A stretch of DNA of 36,114 nt from Candidatus Saccharimonas sp. (GTDB lineage: Bacteria > Patescibacteriota > Saccharimonadia > Saccharimonadales > Saccharimonadaceae), in assembly GCA_022736555.1 (NCBI GenBank), contig DZCW01000008.1:1-36114 (forward strand), in the 5' to 3' direction. Positions 16,329 through 24,608 of the stretch are shown here, in pieces. Position numbers and translations under genes: made by a program. The notes under the pieces are model-generated. The model ran no database searches, was not told the origin of the DNA, and saw nothing but the letters and a program-made list of their open reading frames with translations. Within the stretch, counting starts at the first letter, position 1. Each line of letters starts with the position of its first letter.

Positions 16329-16357
16329 TTGACATACTTTTCATACTTTAATATAAT
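16329..16357 (+). promoter_or_regulatory. Consensus promoter with direct repeats, AbrB-MFS operon
   Basis: TTGACA (16329-16334), 17 nt, TATAAT (16352-16357): a perfect consensus promoter. Two direct repeats CATACTTT (16333-16340 and 16342-16349) with a 9-bp period fill the spacer, a good place for a repressor such as the AbrB-type product to bind. The ATG at 16366 is 8 nt after the -10 box. Confidence 0.75.
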
Positions 16358-16365
16358 GTTGTCAT

Positions 16366-16608
16366 ATGCAGCATGACAAGAAGCTATACGGCACTACAAC
16401 TGTTGGTACTAAGGGTCAGGTAGTTATTCCGGCATCAGCCCGCGAAGAGTTATCGATTAATACCGGTGACAAGTTGTATGTTATTGGATCGCCCATAAAA
16501 GGTGTTGTTATGTTGTTGCAAGAAGACAAGCTAGAAAAACTTATCCAGCACATGGATCTCCATGTCGAAACACTAAAAAATCTAAAGAAACTCCAAGATC
16601 GGAAATAA
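16366..16608 (+). CDS. AbrB/SpoVT-type transcriptional regulator
   Basis: An 80-aa protein with an N-terminal swapped-hairpin AbrB domain (TTVGTKGQVVIPASAREELSI, then TGDKLYVIG) and a C-terminal coiled coil (residues 50-80) likely to dimerise. It binds DNA as a dimer. It is the first gene of an operon with the MFS exporter 5 nt downstream. Its own promoter carries direct repeats, so autoregulation and control of the exporter is a reasonable inference. A MazE-like antitoxin is unlikely, since no toxin follows. Confidence 0.85.
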   Translation: MQHDKKLYGTTTVGTKGQVVIPASAREELSINTGDKLYVIGSPIKGVVMLLQEDKLEKLIQHMDLHVETLKNLKKLQDRK

Positions 16609-16613
16609 TTTAT

Positions 16614-18302
16614 ATGCATCACCACTTGGGTCTTAGGACCAAGGTTATTATTATGTTGTCTGTTATGGCGAGCCTATTTTTAGTAGCGCTTGACCAGATG
16701 ATATTTACAACCGCTCTAGGCAAAATAGTCGAAGATTTTAACGCTTTTTCATCACTTGGCTGGGTAGTTACGGCCTATTTGCTGACTTCTACTATGACCG
16801 TGCCCGTGGCTGGCAAATTATCTGACTTATTCGGCCGTCGCGTAATGCTGCTAATAGGTATTGGCATTTTTGTCGCCGGTTCAATGATGGGTGGTATGAG
16901 CGGTAGTATGTCGCAGTTAATCGTCTGGCGTGCTGTCGAGGGCATTGGTGGCGGAATTATCACCGCTAATGCGTTCACGATTGTCGGTGACCTATTTGCT
17001 GCTCGTGAGCGTGGTAAGTGGCAGGGGGTTGTCGGGGCTGTGTTTGGACTCTCGTCAGTCATAGGACCATTACTGGGCGGTTTCTTGACTGAATCACATA
17101 ATATATTAGGTTTGATTACTAACTGGCGTTGGACTTTGTTTATTAACGTTCCGATTGGTATTGTTGCCTTCATCGTGATCACGTTGTTTTGCCCAAGCCT
17201 TAAACATGACAGACACCCCAAGGTTGATTATGCTGGAGCAGCCTTATTAGCATCGGCGCTAGCTATGATAGTCCTAGCTATCGATAACACTAAGACTATC
17301 TTTGCCGGGCTAATGAGCTCTACTGGGCTAACATTAGTTGGGCTACGCATTGTTATGTTCAGTTTAGTGGCTATATTAATAGCTGTATTTATCAGAGTAG
17401 AGCTTCGCGCCAAAGAACCAATTTTGCCAGCCTATTTCTTCAAGAACCGTAACTATGTGTTAATAATGGCTATTGCGACATTGTTTGGGGCGGCCTTCTT
17501 GGGCTCTGTGATGTATTTAACTCAGTTTAACCAACAGGTTTTCGGGGCTTCACCGTCACAGTCTGGGTTGATGTTATTACCTATGGTAGGTGGGTTAACT
17601 TTAACGAGCATCGGTTCAGGCCAAATTATATCCAGAACTGGTAAATACAAGATATTTATGAAGATTGGGTTTAGCATAGCGACTATTGCTGTTCTATTTT
17701 TAACAACATTAACGCCGCAGTCTAGCTATCTATATGAAGCGATAATTATGGTGTTTCTAGGTATGGGCATGGGCGTAGCTTTGCCAGTTATAAATCTAGC
17801 AGTACAAAACGAATTTGAACTAGCGGACATCGGGGCGGCTACCAGTTCCAGTCAGTTATTCCGAGGCTTAGGCTCGACTATAGGTATCGCTATATTTGGT
17901 GCGGTACTAACGACTGGCATAACTTCTGGATTTGGTGACATGAGCCGCAACCCGTACGTCCAAACGCTCAGTCAGAATCCTTCGGTGTCTAAAATAGGTA
18001 GCCTAAAAGATTCCGATACATTACTAATGCTTAATACACCAGATGTCAAAAAAGAGATTAATAAACAGTCAACCGAGGCGTTTGCCAATGTACCGGAACC
18101 TGTGCGTGACGTAGTTCAAAATAAGTTCAAGACCCAACAAGATGATTTTGCTTCGATCGTTGTTCGCGTATTTAGCGATAGTCTACACAATATCTTTATT
18201 ATGTCGGCAGGGTTGATGTTATCTGCTACGGTGTTAGTATTCCTAGTTAAGGAAAAACCACTACGAACCGCTAAGCCCTCAGATACCCCAGGCGAAATTT
18301 AA
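16614..18302 (+). CDS. MFS drug exporter, DHA2 (EmrB/QacA) family
   Basis: A 562-aa integral membrane transporter with about 14 helices. The DHA2 features are visible: the first helix with LDQMIFTTALGKI, WVVTAYLLTSTMTVPVAGKLSDLFGRR (motif A), and a motif-C-like GAVFGLSSVIGPLLGG. It exports drugs or toxic compounds using the proton gradient. A polar 60-residue segment near the end (about 440-515) forms an extracellular loop before the last helix. Expression probably depends on the upstream AbrB-type regulator. Confidence 0.88.
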   Translation: MHHHLGLRTKVIIMLSVMASLFLVALDQMIFTTALGKIVEDFNAFSSLGWVVTAYLLTSTMTVPVAGKLSDLFGRRVMLLIGIGIFVAGSMMGGMSGSMSQLIVWRAVEGIGGGIITANAFTIVGDLFAARERGKWQGVVGAVFGLSSVIGPLLGGFLTESHNILGLITNWRWTLFINVPIGIVAFIVITLFCPSLKHDRHPKVDYAGAALLASALAMIVLAIDNTKTIFAGLMSSTGLTLVGLRIVMFSLVAILIAVFIRVELRAKEPILPAYFFKNRNYVLIMAIATLFGAAFLGSVMYLTQFNQQVFGASPSQSGLMLLPMVGGLTLTSIGSGQIISRTGKYKIFMKIGFSIATIAVLFLTTLTPQSSYLYEAIIMVFLGMGMGVALPVINLAVQNEFELADIGAATSSSQLFRGLGSTIGIAIFGAVLTTGITSGFGDMSRNPYVQTLSQNPSVSKIGSLKDSDTLLMLNTPDVKKEINKQSTEAFANVPEPVRDVVQNKFKTQQDDFASIVVRVFSDSLHNIFIMSAGLMLSATVLVFLVKEKPLRTAKPSDTPGEI

Positions 18303-18377
18303 CAAATTATCTACTTGTGCGCTATGTAACAGTGGCTTACAATATAATCAGTAAGCGTTATCTATATAGCGCATATC

Positions 18378-18406
18378 TTGACGTGTCAGTCATGGACTGA
18401 TAGTAT
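18378..18406 (+). promoter_or_regulatory. Promoter upstream of structured RNA candidate
   Basis: TTGACG (18378-18383), 17 nt, TAGTAT (18401-18406). A second -10-like TATAAT lies at 18343-18348 but without a -35 at a good distance. Transcription from the first would begin near 18413. Confidence 0.5.
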
Positions 18407-18412
18407 GGTTGA

Positions 18413-18668
18413 TGTGTCTCGCGCCAAAACTATATTTTAAAGGTCGAAGCGCGTGAGGCTGTACATAGTACAAGGAGTGAAAAAATCACATGCCAATAGC
18501 CATCGAATTTGTGCCGTCAAGGCGCAAAAAGATAGCAGTGGATGTGGTGCCTGCCGAATGGCAACTGTATATCGCACAGTAAGAGTCGTTTGACTAAAAA
18601 TCCAAGTCTCGTTCTCGGGACTTACAAAAAAAGAAAACACCCCAAGGCACCGGGGTGTTTTCGCTTTT
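18413..18668 (+). ncRNA. Candidate structured RNA, unidentified
   Basis: This intergenic stretch is dense in inverted repeats and bounded by a promoter and a strong terminator. Helices include TGTAC/GTACA (18460-18472), GTGA/TCAC (18477-18489), TTTGTGCC/GGCGCAAA (18508-18528), TGCC/GGCA (18552-18563) and AAGTCTCG/CGGGACTT (18604-18623), plus a long-range CTCGCGC with GCGCGTGAG. I tested it by eye for RNase P RNA, tmRNA, SRP RNA and 6S signatures and found none convincing. Alternatively it is a long leader for a 30-aa ORF (18490-18582, starting MPIAIEFVPSRRKK) preceded by AAGGAG at a long 12-nt spacing. Confidence 0.4.
18632..18668. terminator. Bidirectional terminator
   Basis: The 10-bp stem AAAACACCCC/GGGGTGTTTT is followed by CGCTTTTTT on the plus strand and by CTTTTTTT on the minus strand. 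It serves both the RNA candidate and the DsbA-like gene. Confidence 0.8.
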
Positions 18669-18681
18669 TTAATCTGTTATT

Positions 18682-19383
18682 CTATTCGGAAATAGTAGGC
18701 GGTGTTATACCGACCTTATTTAATTCATCATTCAATGCTGATTCTAATTTTATCTTGTCGCTCCATATGGCTGGTTCTAATTTGGTCCCATTTAGGAAGA
18801 ACGTAGGCGTTGAGTTGAGTTTTGATTTATTGCCTAGAGCCTGGTCGTAGGTGATCTTACTATTAACTGCGGTTGATGCTATATCGGTTTTGAACTTTGC
18901 GGTGTCTAATTTAAAGTCACTAGCGTAGCTTGAAAATATATCGACCAAGTCATTGCCCGATAAACCCTCCCAGTCAGACTGCGAAGCGTATACTTTGTCA
19001 TGCATTTCCCAGTATTTACCCTGTAACCCTGCGGCTTCAACTGCACCAGCTGCCGCTTTAGCATTTTCATGTATGGATGTTAGCGGAAAGTTACGGAATA
19101 TAAATTGTATCTGGTCTTTGTAGATATCAACAATAGCCTCTATGGTCGGGTTTATTTCACCACAACCCGGGCATCGATAGTCACCATATTCAATTAGAAC
19201 TACCTTGCTATCAGAACTGCCTTTTGTATGGTCGCCAATATTGCCATTCTGGCTGTTAGCTGTTTGTGCTATGTTGGTATCTATTTTACTAACATTGGTA
19301 TCTGTATTTTTCGAAAAGATAACTAACAATGATAGAACGCCAACTATTAAAACTGTAAAAATGGTCCAAGAAATTTTATTCAA
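18682..19383 (-). CDS. DsbA/BdbD-like thiol-disulfide oxidoreductase, membrane-anchored
   Basis: A 233-aa protein with an N-terminal anchor or signal (residues 6-24), a polar Ser/Asn-rich linker and a thioredoxin fold with inserted helices. The redox motif C71-P-G-C74 follows LIEYGDYR, and the cis-proline loop is STPTFFLNG. It probably forms disulfides in exported proteins. The start is TTG at 19383, chosen because a strong Shine-Dalgarno site AAGGGAG (19390-19396, minus strand) lies 6 nt upstream. The bidirectional terminator follows. Confidence 0.88.
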   Translation of the reverse strand: MNKISWTIFTVLIVGVLSLLVIFSKNTDTNVSKIDTNIAQTANSQNGNIGDHTKGSSDSKVVLIEYGDYRCPGCGEINPTIEAIVDIYKDQIQFIFRNFPLTSIHENAKAAAGAVEAAGLQGKYWEMHDKVYASQSDWEGLSGNDLVDIFSSYASDFKLDTAKFKTDIASTAVNSKITYDQALGNKSKLNSTPTFFLNGTKLEPAIWSDKIKLESALNDELNKVGITPPTISE

Positions 19384-19456
19384 AAGATACTCCCTTACTT
19401 ACTAGCAACGATTGTATCAAAAAAAGGCCTAGGTCGACAGTGTAGATGGTTATGAT

Positions 19457-20464
19457 ATGAGTTACAATAGTGACGGAATGTTCGCTTTTCTATTTGTATT
19501 AACGGCTATGAGCTTCACTCTGTTACTAATTGTAGCGGCAGCGCACCCCAAGCATAGCAAATTAACTATGTTCGAGCTTGAGCGCCGATCTAAGTTAGGT
19601 GATAAGTATGCTATAAAGTCCATGGAACGCGAGAAGCTGCTGGTGGATGTTGTATCCTTGCAAAGTATGGCGGTTGCACTACTACAGGTTGTTATATTCT
19701 CACTTTCTGAGCTAACCTTTGGCTGGGCTGTTGGTATTGTTGTAGCCATATTCTTAGCGATGGGGTATGGTGCAACTGCAAATATTGGGTTATTTAGGAA
19801 TTGGTCAAATAAAATATATGGACGTTTAGAAAAACCTATATTAAGTCTGATCCAAAAACACCCCCATATATTTAAAGTATTGAGAAGTGCGCCAACCGGA
19901 GGACATACTTACAGCTTGCATATCGATTCTCGCGAGGAACTCCAGCATCTAGTGGCTGAATCTGATGATATTTTAACACCCGATGAGAAGAAACTAATCG
20001 TTAATAGTTTGTCCTTTAATGATCAACTGGTGCGCACAATTATGACACCACGCGCCGAAATCGACACCATTAAAAAAGCTGAGTTTTTAGGCCCGCTGGC
20101 TCTTGATGACTTGCATAAAACCGGCCATAGTAAATTGCCGGTTATTTCTAACGATATTGATCATATTATTGGTATTCTGCATTTGGAGGGTTTGTTGGCT
20201 CTAGATATTAAACGCTCCACGACTGCCGAAAAGGCCATGGAATCAAAAGTTTATTACATACACCAAAATCAGACACTGCAGCATGCATTAACCGAGTTTC
20301 TCACGACACGTCATTATTTGTTGATTGTGACCAACGAAAATCGCGAAACGGTTGGTTTAATCACTCTTACCGATGTAATCGAGGCACTACTGGGTCGCGA
20401 GATTGTTGATGAATTCGATTTTCATGACAATTTACGCATAGTGGCATCGCGTAAAAAGCCCTAG
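19457..20464 (+). CDS. CBS-pair membrane protein, HlyC/CorC/CNNM-like
   Basis: A 335-aa protein with an N-terminal helix (about residues 7-28), a pair of helices near 65-110 and then a cytoplasmic CBS domain pair. The VRTIMTPRAEIDTI sequence is the typical start of CBS1 in CNNM/CorC proteins, and GLITLTDVIEALLGREIVDEFD ends CBS2. The N-terminal part is shorter and less regular than a full DUF21 domain, and the C-terminal CorC domain is absent. A role in divalent cation transport or its regulation is inferred from family only. Confidence 0.78.
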   Translation: MSYNSDGMFAFLFVLTAMSFTLLLIVAAAHPKHSKLTMFELERRSKLGDKYAIKSMEREKLLVDVVSLQSMAVALLQVVIFSLSELTFGWAVGIVVAIFLAMGYGATANIGLFRNWSNKIYGRLEKPILSLIQKHPHIFKVLRSAPTGGHTYSLHIDSREELQHLVAESDDILTPDEKKLIVNSLSFNDQLVRTIMTPRAEIDTIKKAEFLGPLALDDLHKTGHSKLPVISNDIDHIIGILHLEGLLALDIKRSTTAEKAMESKVYYIHQNQTLQHALTEFLTTRHYLLIVTNENRETVGLITLTDVIEALLGREIVDEFDFHDNLRIVASRKKP

Positions 20465-20485
20465 TTCTATAGGGGTAAAAAGTGA

Positions 20486-20491
20486 TATACT
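20486..20491 (+). promoter_or_regulatory. -10 box of aspS
   Basis: TATACT ends 11 nt before the aspS ATG, predicting a leader of about 5 nt with no room for a Shine-Dalgarno site. Confidence 0.45.
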
Positions 20492-20502
20492 AGACAATAA
20501 TT

Positions 20503-21819
20503 ATGGATAGAACATTAAGTCGAGAATTAGCAAACAAAATTGGCCAAACAGTCACAGTACGTGGTTGGCTACATAAAAAACGCCTAATGGGTGGTTTGAA
20601 CTTTATTACCATCAGGGATCGTAGTGGACTAACTCAGACATTAATTGACAACAAGGATGAGCTAGAAAAACTTCGCGGGCTACAAGTTGGTACCATCCTA
20701 GCTATTACTGGTACGGTTATAGCTGACGACCGCGCCCCCGGTGGAGCTGAAATTCATGACGTACAAGTTGTTGTTGAAGAACCGGTTAGGGATGAACCAC
20801 CAATCGAAGTCGATAAACCGATTTCACACAAGTCAGAACATCTAGACATGTTATTCGAAAACCGAGTCCTCAATATTCGTAACATCCAAGAACAAAAGAT
20901 CTTCAAAATTCGGGCTGACCTAACGCAATATATTCGTGAATTTTTACGTAGCAAGGAATTTATCGAAATTGATACACCTAAACTACTAGCCGAAGCTACC
21001 GAGGGCGGTGCTGAGGTCTTTAAATTAGATTATTTTGGCAAAACCGCTACACTAGCCCAGAGTCCTCAGTTTTTTAAACAAATTATGGTTGGGGCTTTTG
21101 AGCGAGTCTACGAGATCGGGCATTCATACAGGGCGGAACCTAGCGCCACGACACGTCACTTAACCGAACTTACAATGCTAGATATTGAAATGGGCTTTGT
21201 TAGTGGTCATGATGAGGTTTTGGATATGGTGGCCGATATGACCCAGAATGTTCTAAAACGTGCCTATGACGAACATGGTGATGACCTAAAGAGTTTAAAT
21301 GCGCCAGAGCTAAAACTACCCGAAGACGGTAAAGTGCCTAGGTTTACTATTGCCGAGATTCACGAAATGTATACCAAGGCAACTAAAACTAATACGATTA
21401 TGGAAAAGGATCTAATCCCAGACGAAGAGCGTTGGATTAGTGACTATGCGCGTAAACAACTGGGTACGGATTTGGTTTATGCGGTTCGTTTCCCGATCGA
21501 GGTCGGCAAATTTTATCACAAACTTGATGTTGATGACGGTACTGTGCTGTGGGGCGACCTATTAATGCGCGGTCTAGAAATCGCAACTGTGCCTTTGCGT
21601 GAGAATAATTATGACAAGATGATCCAGCAGATGAAAAACAAGGGAATGGATGTCGACCATGATGGGTTTAAATATTACTTGCAGGCATTTAAATACGGCT
21701 TGCCTCAACATGGTGGTTGTGGCTTTGGTATTGATCGTTTAGTACAAAAAACAATTGGTCTAGCTAACGTCAAAGAAGCCACTTTATTCCCACGCGATAT
21801 TAATCGTCTGACACCATAA
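20503..21819 (+). CDS. aspS: Aspartyl-tRNA synthetase, archaeal-type
   Basis: A 438-aa class II synthetase that charges tRNA with aspartate in the cytoplasm. An OB-fold anticodon-binding domain (residues 15-100) precedes the catalytic core. Motif 2 is seen as YEIGHSYRAEPSATTRHLTE and motif 3 as GGCGFGIDRLVQKTIGL, ending KEATLFPRDINRLTP. The length and lack of the GAD insertion mark the short archaeal form rather than the roughly 590-aa bacterial form. Such enzymes are often non-discriminating, charging tRNA-Asn as well when GatCAB is present, which the window does not show. Confidence 0.93.
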   Translation: MDRTLSRELANKIGQTVTVRGWLHKKRLMGGLNFITIRDRSGLTQTLIDNKDELEKLRGLQVGTILAITGTVIADDRAPGGAEIHDVQVVVEEPVRDEPPIEVDKPISHKSEHLDMLFENRVLNIRNIQEQKIFKIRADLTQYIREFLRSKEFIEIDTPKLLAEATEGGAEVFKLDYFGKTATLAQSPQFFKQIMVGAFERVYEIGHSYRAEPSATTRHLTELTMLDIEMGFVSGHDEVLDMVADMTQNVLKRAYDEHGDDLKSLNAPELKLPEDGKVPRFTIAEIHEMYTKATKTNTIMEKDLIPDEERWISDYARKQLGTDLVYAVRFPIEVGKFYHKLDVDDGTVLWGDLLMRGLEIATVPLRENNYDKMIQQMKNKGMDVDHDGFKYYLQAFKYGLPQHGGCGFGIDRLVQKTIGLANVKEATLFPRDINRLTP

Positions 21820-21848
21820 ATTAATAGAATAAGGAAAAACAAAAAAAC

Positions 21849-22337
21849 ATGGACCAAAATGCCAGTATCGATATCAAACCAACAGTCGAAGCTGGTAGCA
21901 ATAATCCTAAGCCAGCCACCCCAAACAAACAGCGCCACTTTTTGGCTGTATTTTTCCTAAGTTTTATGTGGGGCATGTTCGGCGTTGATCGATTTTATTT
22001 GGGCAAGGTCGGAACTGGATTTTTAAAGTTAATAACACTCGGTGGTCTCGGATTATGGACATTAACGGATTTTGCATTGATTACATCTGGCGGTATGCGT
22101 GATAAACAGGGTAACGAGATGTTAGAATTTGCCAAATATAAAAGCTTTGCCAACAGAACCGTTTCGATATTTACGTCTGTGCTAGTAATTCTAATTGTCC
22201 TGTCGGGTATGTCTATATATTTTGGCGTCAAACAGGTGATGGATAGTGGTGCTTTGCAAAATCTATTGAATGGCACTAATAGTAGCCAAACTATAGACAC
22301 TAATCAAATAATGAAACAATTTAATATAAATCTGTAA
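21849..22337 (+). CDS. TM2-domain membrane protein
   Basis: A 162-aa protein with a polar N-terminus, a TM2 domain ([44 protein letters not shown]) and a third helix (about 102-124). The GVDRFYLG and G-rich turn are diagnostic. Role unknown. It follows aspS by 29 nt, preceded by an A-rich tract with AAGGAAAA, and is probably co-transcribed with it. Confidence 0.85.
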   Translation: MDQNASIDIKPTVEAGSNNPKPATPNKQRHFLAVFFLSFMWGMFGVDRFYLGKVGTGFLKLITLGGLGLWTLTDFALITSGGMRDKQGNEMLEFAKYKSFANRTVSIFTSVLVILIVLSGMSIYFGVKQVMDSGALQNLLNGTNSSQTIDTNQIMKQFNINL

Positions 22338-22377
22338 AATTTGACCAAACAGGTCTAGTCGTTGGATAATAAGGCAT

Positions 22378-22929
22378 ATGAAATTTTTATCAAAATTAAT
22401 TATCAGTTGTTTAGCTATTGCTGTGGTTCTGACGGGCGCGGTATTTCTGAAGGTTTCAGCCCAGGACCAACCAATAACTAGTCAGCAAATTGATTTGATC
22501 CGTGGCAATTGCGTATCTACTAAGAATACACTGAACCAACTACACGCTAGCGATGCACTTTTGCGTGTAAATCGTGGGCAAATATATGAATCGATCGAAA
22601 CCAAACTGATGAACGGCTTCAATGGGCGGTTATCGAATAATAATTTCAACAATTCTAATATGACATCGATAACTAATAATTATGAATCAACCTTAAATAA
22701 CTTTAGGTCGCACTATATAGTTTACGAAGAACAATTAGCGTCGGCCATTAGTATAGACTGTTCAAAACAACCGGCCGCTTTCTATGAGGCTATTTCATCA
22801 GCTCGTACTAAACGTAGTCAAGTACATGCCGATGTTGTTAAGCTGAACCAATATATTGACCAATATCAGGCGGCTGTGGACCAATTTGAAAAAGATTATC
22901 AAACCGCAGCTAATGGGATGAAACAATAA
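22378..22929 (+). CDS. Secreted coiled-coil protein, unknown
   Basis: A 183-aa protein with a clear signal peptide (MKFLSKLIISCLAIAVVLTGAVFLKVSAQ, cleavage after about residue 29) and a mature part of predicted helices with two cysteines (C45, C124) that may form a disulfide. The C-terminal 50 residues (Gln/Asp/Lys-rich) look coiled-coil. AAGG lies 5 nt before the ATG. It overlaps the next gene by 1 nt (TAATG), so the two are translated as a pair. I do not recognise it. Confidence 0.75.
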   Translation: MKFLSKLIISCLAIAVVLTGAVFLKVSAQDQPITSQQIDLIRGNCVSTKNTLNQLHASDALLRVNRGQIYESIETKLMNGFNGRLSNNNFNNSNMTSITNNYESTLNNFRSHYIVYEEQLASAISIDCSKQPAAFYEAISSARTKRSQVHADVVKLNQYIDQYQAAVDQFEKDYQTAANGMKQ

Positions 22930-23306
22930 TGGAAGAATTAAAAATAGTTTCGGCGATTAGTAATAGTGAGTTTGTTAACAAGCACCGTTTATTAGTTTTT
23001 GTTGTTATGTCGATCGTGATTTCGATGATATTAGTTGCTGTTAGCATGGCTATGTATAATAGCAGTGGAGCTGCCCAGTTGGATCTAAGCAGACCTGGTT
23101 ACAAGAGTGTACGCTCTCAGGCGATAACGAGCGATGGCAGCGTTCAGACTTATTCTGCCGTGGGTACGATAAGCCAGAGCTCTATTACTGAATTCAAATC
23201 ATTGCTAGTAAAACAAGTAGACAAAGTTAAAACCGTCGATGCTTTTGGCGGTGATCCACTTAGCCCAGATTCTCTGGGTATAGGCACTGGTACTACGGCG
23301 CTTTGA
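22929..23306 (+). CDS. Single-pass membrane protein, unknown
   Basis: A 125-aa protein with a membrane helix at about residues 22-44 and a 75-residue extracellular part rich in Ser, Gly and Asp (DAFGGDPLSPDSLGIGTG). It overlaps the preceding secreted-protein gene by 1 nt and has no separate promoter, which suggests the two products work together at the cell surface. It converges with MurC, 4 nt away. Family not recognised. Confidence 0.7.
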   Translation: MEELKIVSAISNSEFVNKHRLLVFVVMSIVISMILVAVSMAMYNSSGAAQLDLSRPGYKSVRSQAITSDGSVQTYSAVGTISQSSITEFKSLLVKQVDKVKTVDAFGGDPLSPDSLGIGTGTTAL

Positions 23307-23310
23307 TATT

Positions 23311-24567
23311 CTAATTCGACTCAGATAGTCTGCCACGCAGCCATTCGTCAATTTGTCCTGCCCCAGTAACTAAGACTAGTTTGCTAGCACTGCGAGCTTC
23401 TTGGATCACATTCCATAATTCGTCATCGAAATTAGCTATATGCACTTTATCGTGATTAGTTATTTTTTTAGTTAGTTCAGCGGGGCTTAGAATTGGTAGA
23501 TTCGGATCTTCGCGTGATAGATATGTAGGCAGCCAATAGATCGCTTCGGCTAATTCAAACTGATTAGTGTACTGGTCGCGAACTTCATGTTGGCGGATAT
23601 TTTGGTGTGGTTGATAAACCAAAACTACATGGTCGGATATTTCGCGGGCTAGTTGTAATGTAGCGGCGATCTCAACTGGGTGATGACCATAATCGGTATA
23701 CAGATTGTCGGCTAACTTTTCGAAACGTCGATCGGTACCTGGAAAATTTGCGAGTATAGTGTCGGTTTCGGTGTTGATTCCTAGTCTTTCCAGGGCTATC
23801 TGGACTAATGTTGCGTTACGACGATTATGCTGTCCGTGAAGTGCTAGATTATTTCTGATTGCCGACTGATTAATTATTTCAGTGTTAGCCAATTTGCTAA
23901 ACAGTTCGCTATGTTGGTCGCTCCAGGTGATAACCTGATTGCTCTGTGCGGCGAATTGGTAAAAGGCGTCCAAATAATCCTGGGGGCTAGGGTAGGTGTC
24001 GGGGTGGTCATAATCGATAGCAGTTAGAACTGATAGATATGGTTTAAAATGCAGGAAATTGCGATCGTATTCATCGCATTCATATACAAAATATTCACTA
24101 TTAGGATCAAATTTACCGCTTGGTCCGAATGATACGGTAGTACCAATTGAGTAGCTAACAGGGATATTCAACTGTTGTAAAGTCCACACCATCATACCAG
24201 TGGTAGTCGTTTTACCGTGAGTGCCGGCAATAGTGATTAGTTTTAGTTTTTTATCACCTATGATGTAATCTAGCAATTCGTCGCGTTTAGCTGTTCTAAT
24301 CCCTAGTTCACGTGCTTGTGATAACTCAGGGTGGTTATCTGGCAAAGCTGAAGTGTAAACGAACCAATCTATTGGCGCCTCGTTGTGTTGGGACTTCAAA
24401 AAAGTGCCATCCTGTAGGTTACTGATTATGATACCTCGATCACGTAGTTCCTTGGTGATAAGTGATTCATTTGGGTCTGATCCGATGACACTATAGCCGG
24501 CATCATAGGCGATTTCAGCTAACGGTCCAATACCGACCCCACCAATACCTGAAAAGTAAATATTCAT
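23311..24567 (-). CDS. murC: Mur ligase, MurC/Mpl type
   Basis: A 418-aa cytoplasmic ATP-dependent ligase of peptidoglycan synthesis. The N-terminal UDP-binding Rossmann motif is FSGIGGVGIGPLAEIA, the ATP-binding P-loop is GTHGKTTTTG (115-124), the central domain has YECDEYDRNFLHF and the C-terminal domain TDYGHHPVEIAATL. The YECDE/DYGHHP pattern fits both MurC (adds L-Ala to UDP-MurNAc) and Mpl (adds recycled peptide). MurC is preferred, but at 418 aa it is shorter than the usual 450-490. The message is leaderless by the 6-nt rule. Confidence 0.8.
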   Translation of the reverse strand: MNIYFSGIGGVGIGPLAEIAYDAGYSVIGSDPNESLITKELRDRGIIISNLQDGTFLKSQHNEAPIDWFVYTSALPDNHPELSQARELGIRTAKRDELLDYIIGDKKLKLITIAGTHGKTTTTGMMVWTLQQLNIPVSYSIGTTVSFGPSGKFDPNSEYFVYECDEYDRNFLHFKPYLSVLTAIDYDHPDTYPSPQDYLDAFYQFAAQSNQVITWSDQHSELFSKLANTEIINQSAIRNNLALHGQHNRRNATLVQIALERLGINTETDTILANFPGTDRRFEKLADNLYTDYGHHPVEIAATLQLAREISDHVVLVYQPHQNIRQHEVRDQYTNQFELAEAIYWLPTYLSREDPNLPILSPAELTKKITNHDKVHIANFDDELWNVIQEARSASKLVLVTGAGQIDEWLRGRLSESN

Positions 24568-24573
24568 ATGTTT

Positions 24574-24579
24574 AGTATA
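24574..24579 (-). promoter_or_regulatory. -10 box of murC, leaderless spacing
   Basis: On the minus strand TATACT ends exactly 6 nt before the murC ATG. Confidence 0.6.
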
Positions 24580-24608
24580 TCATTTATTTTTTATGATCTT
24601 ATGGTGTA

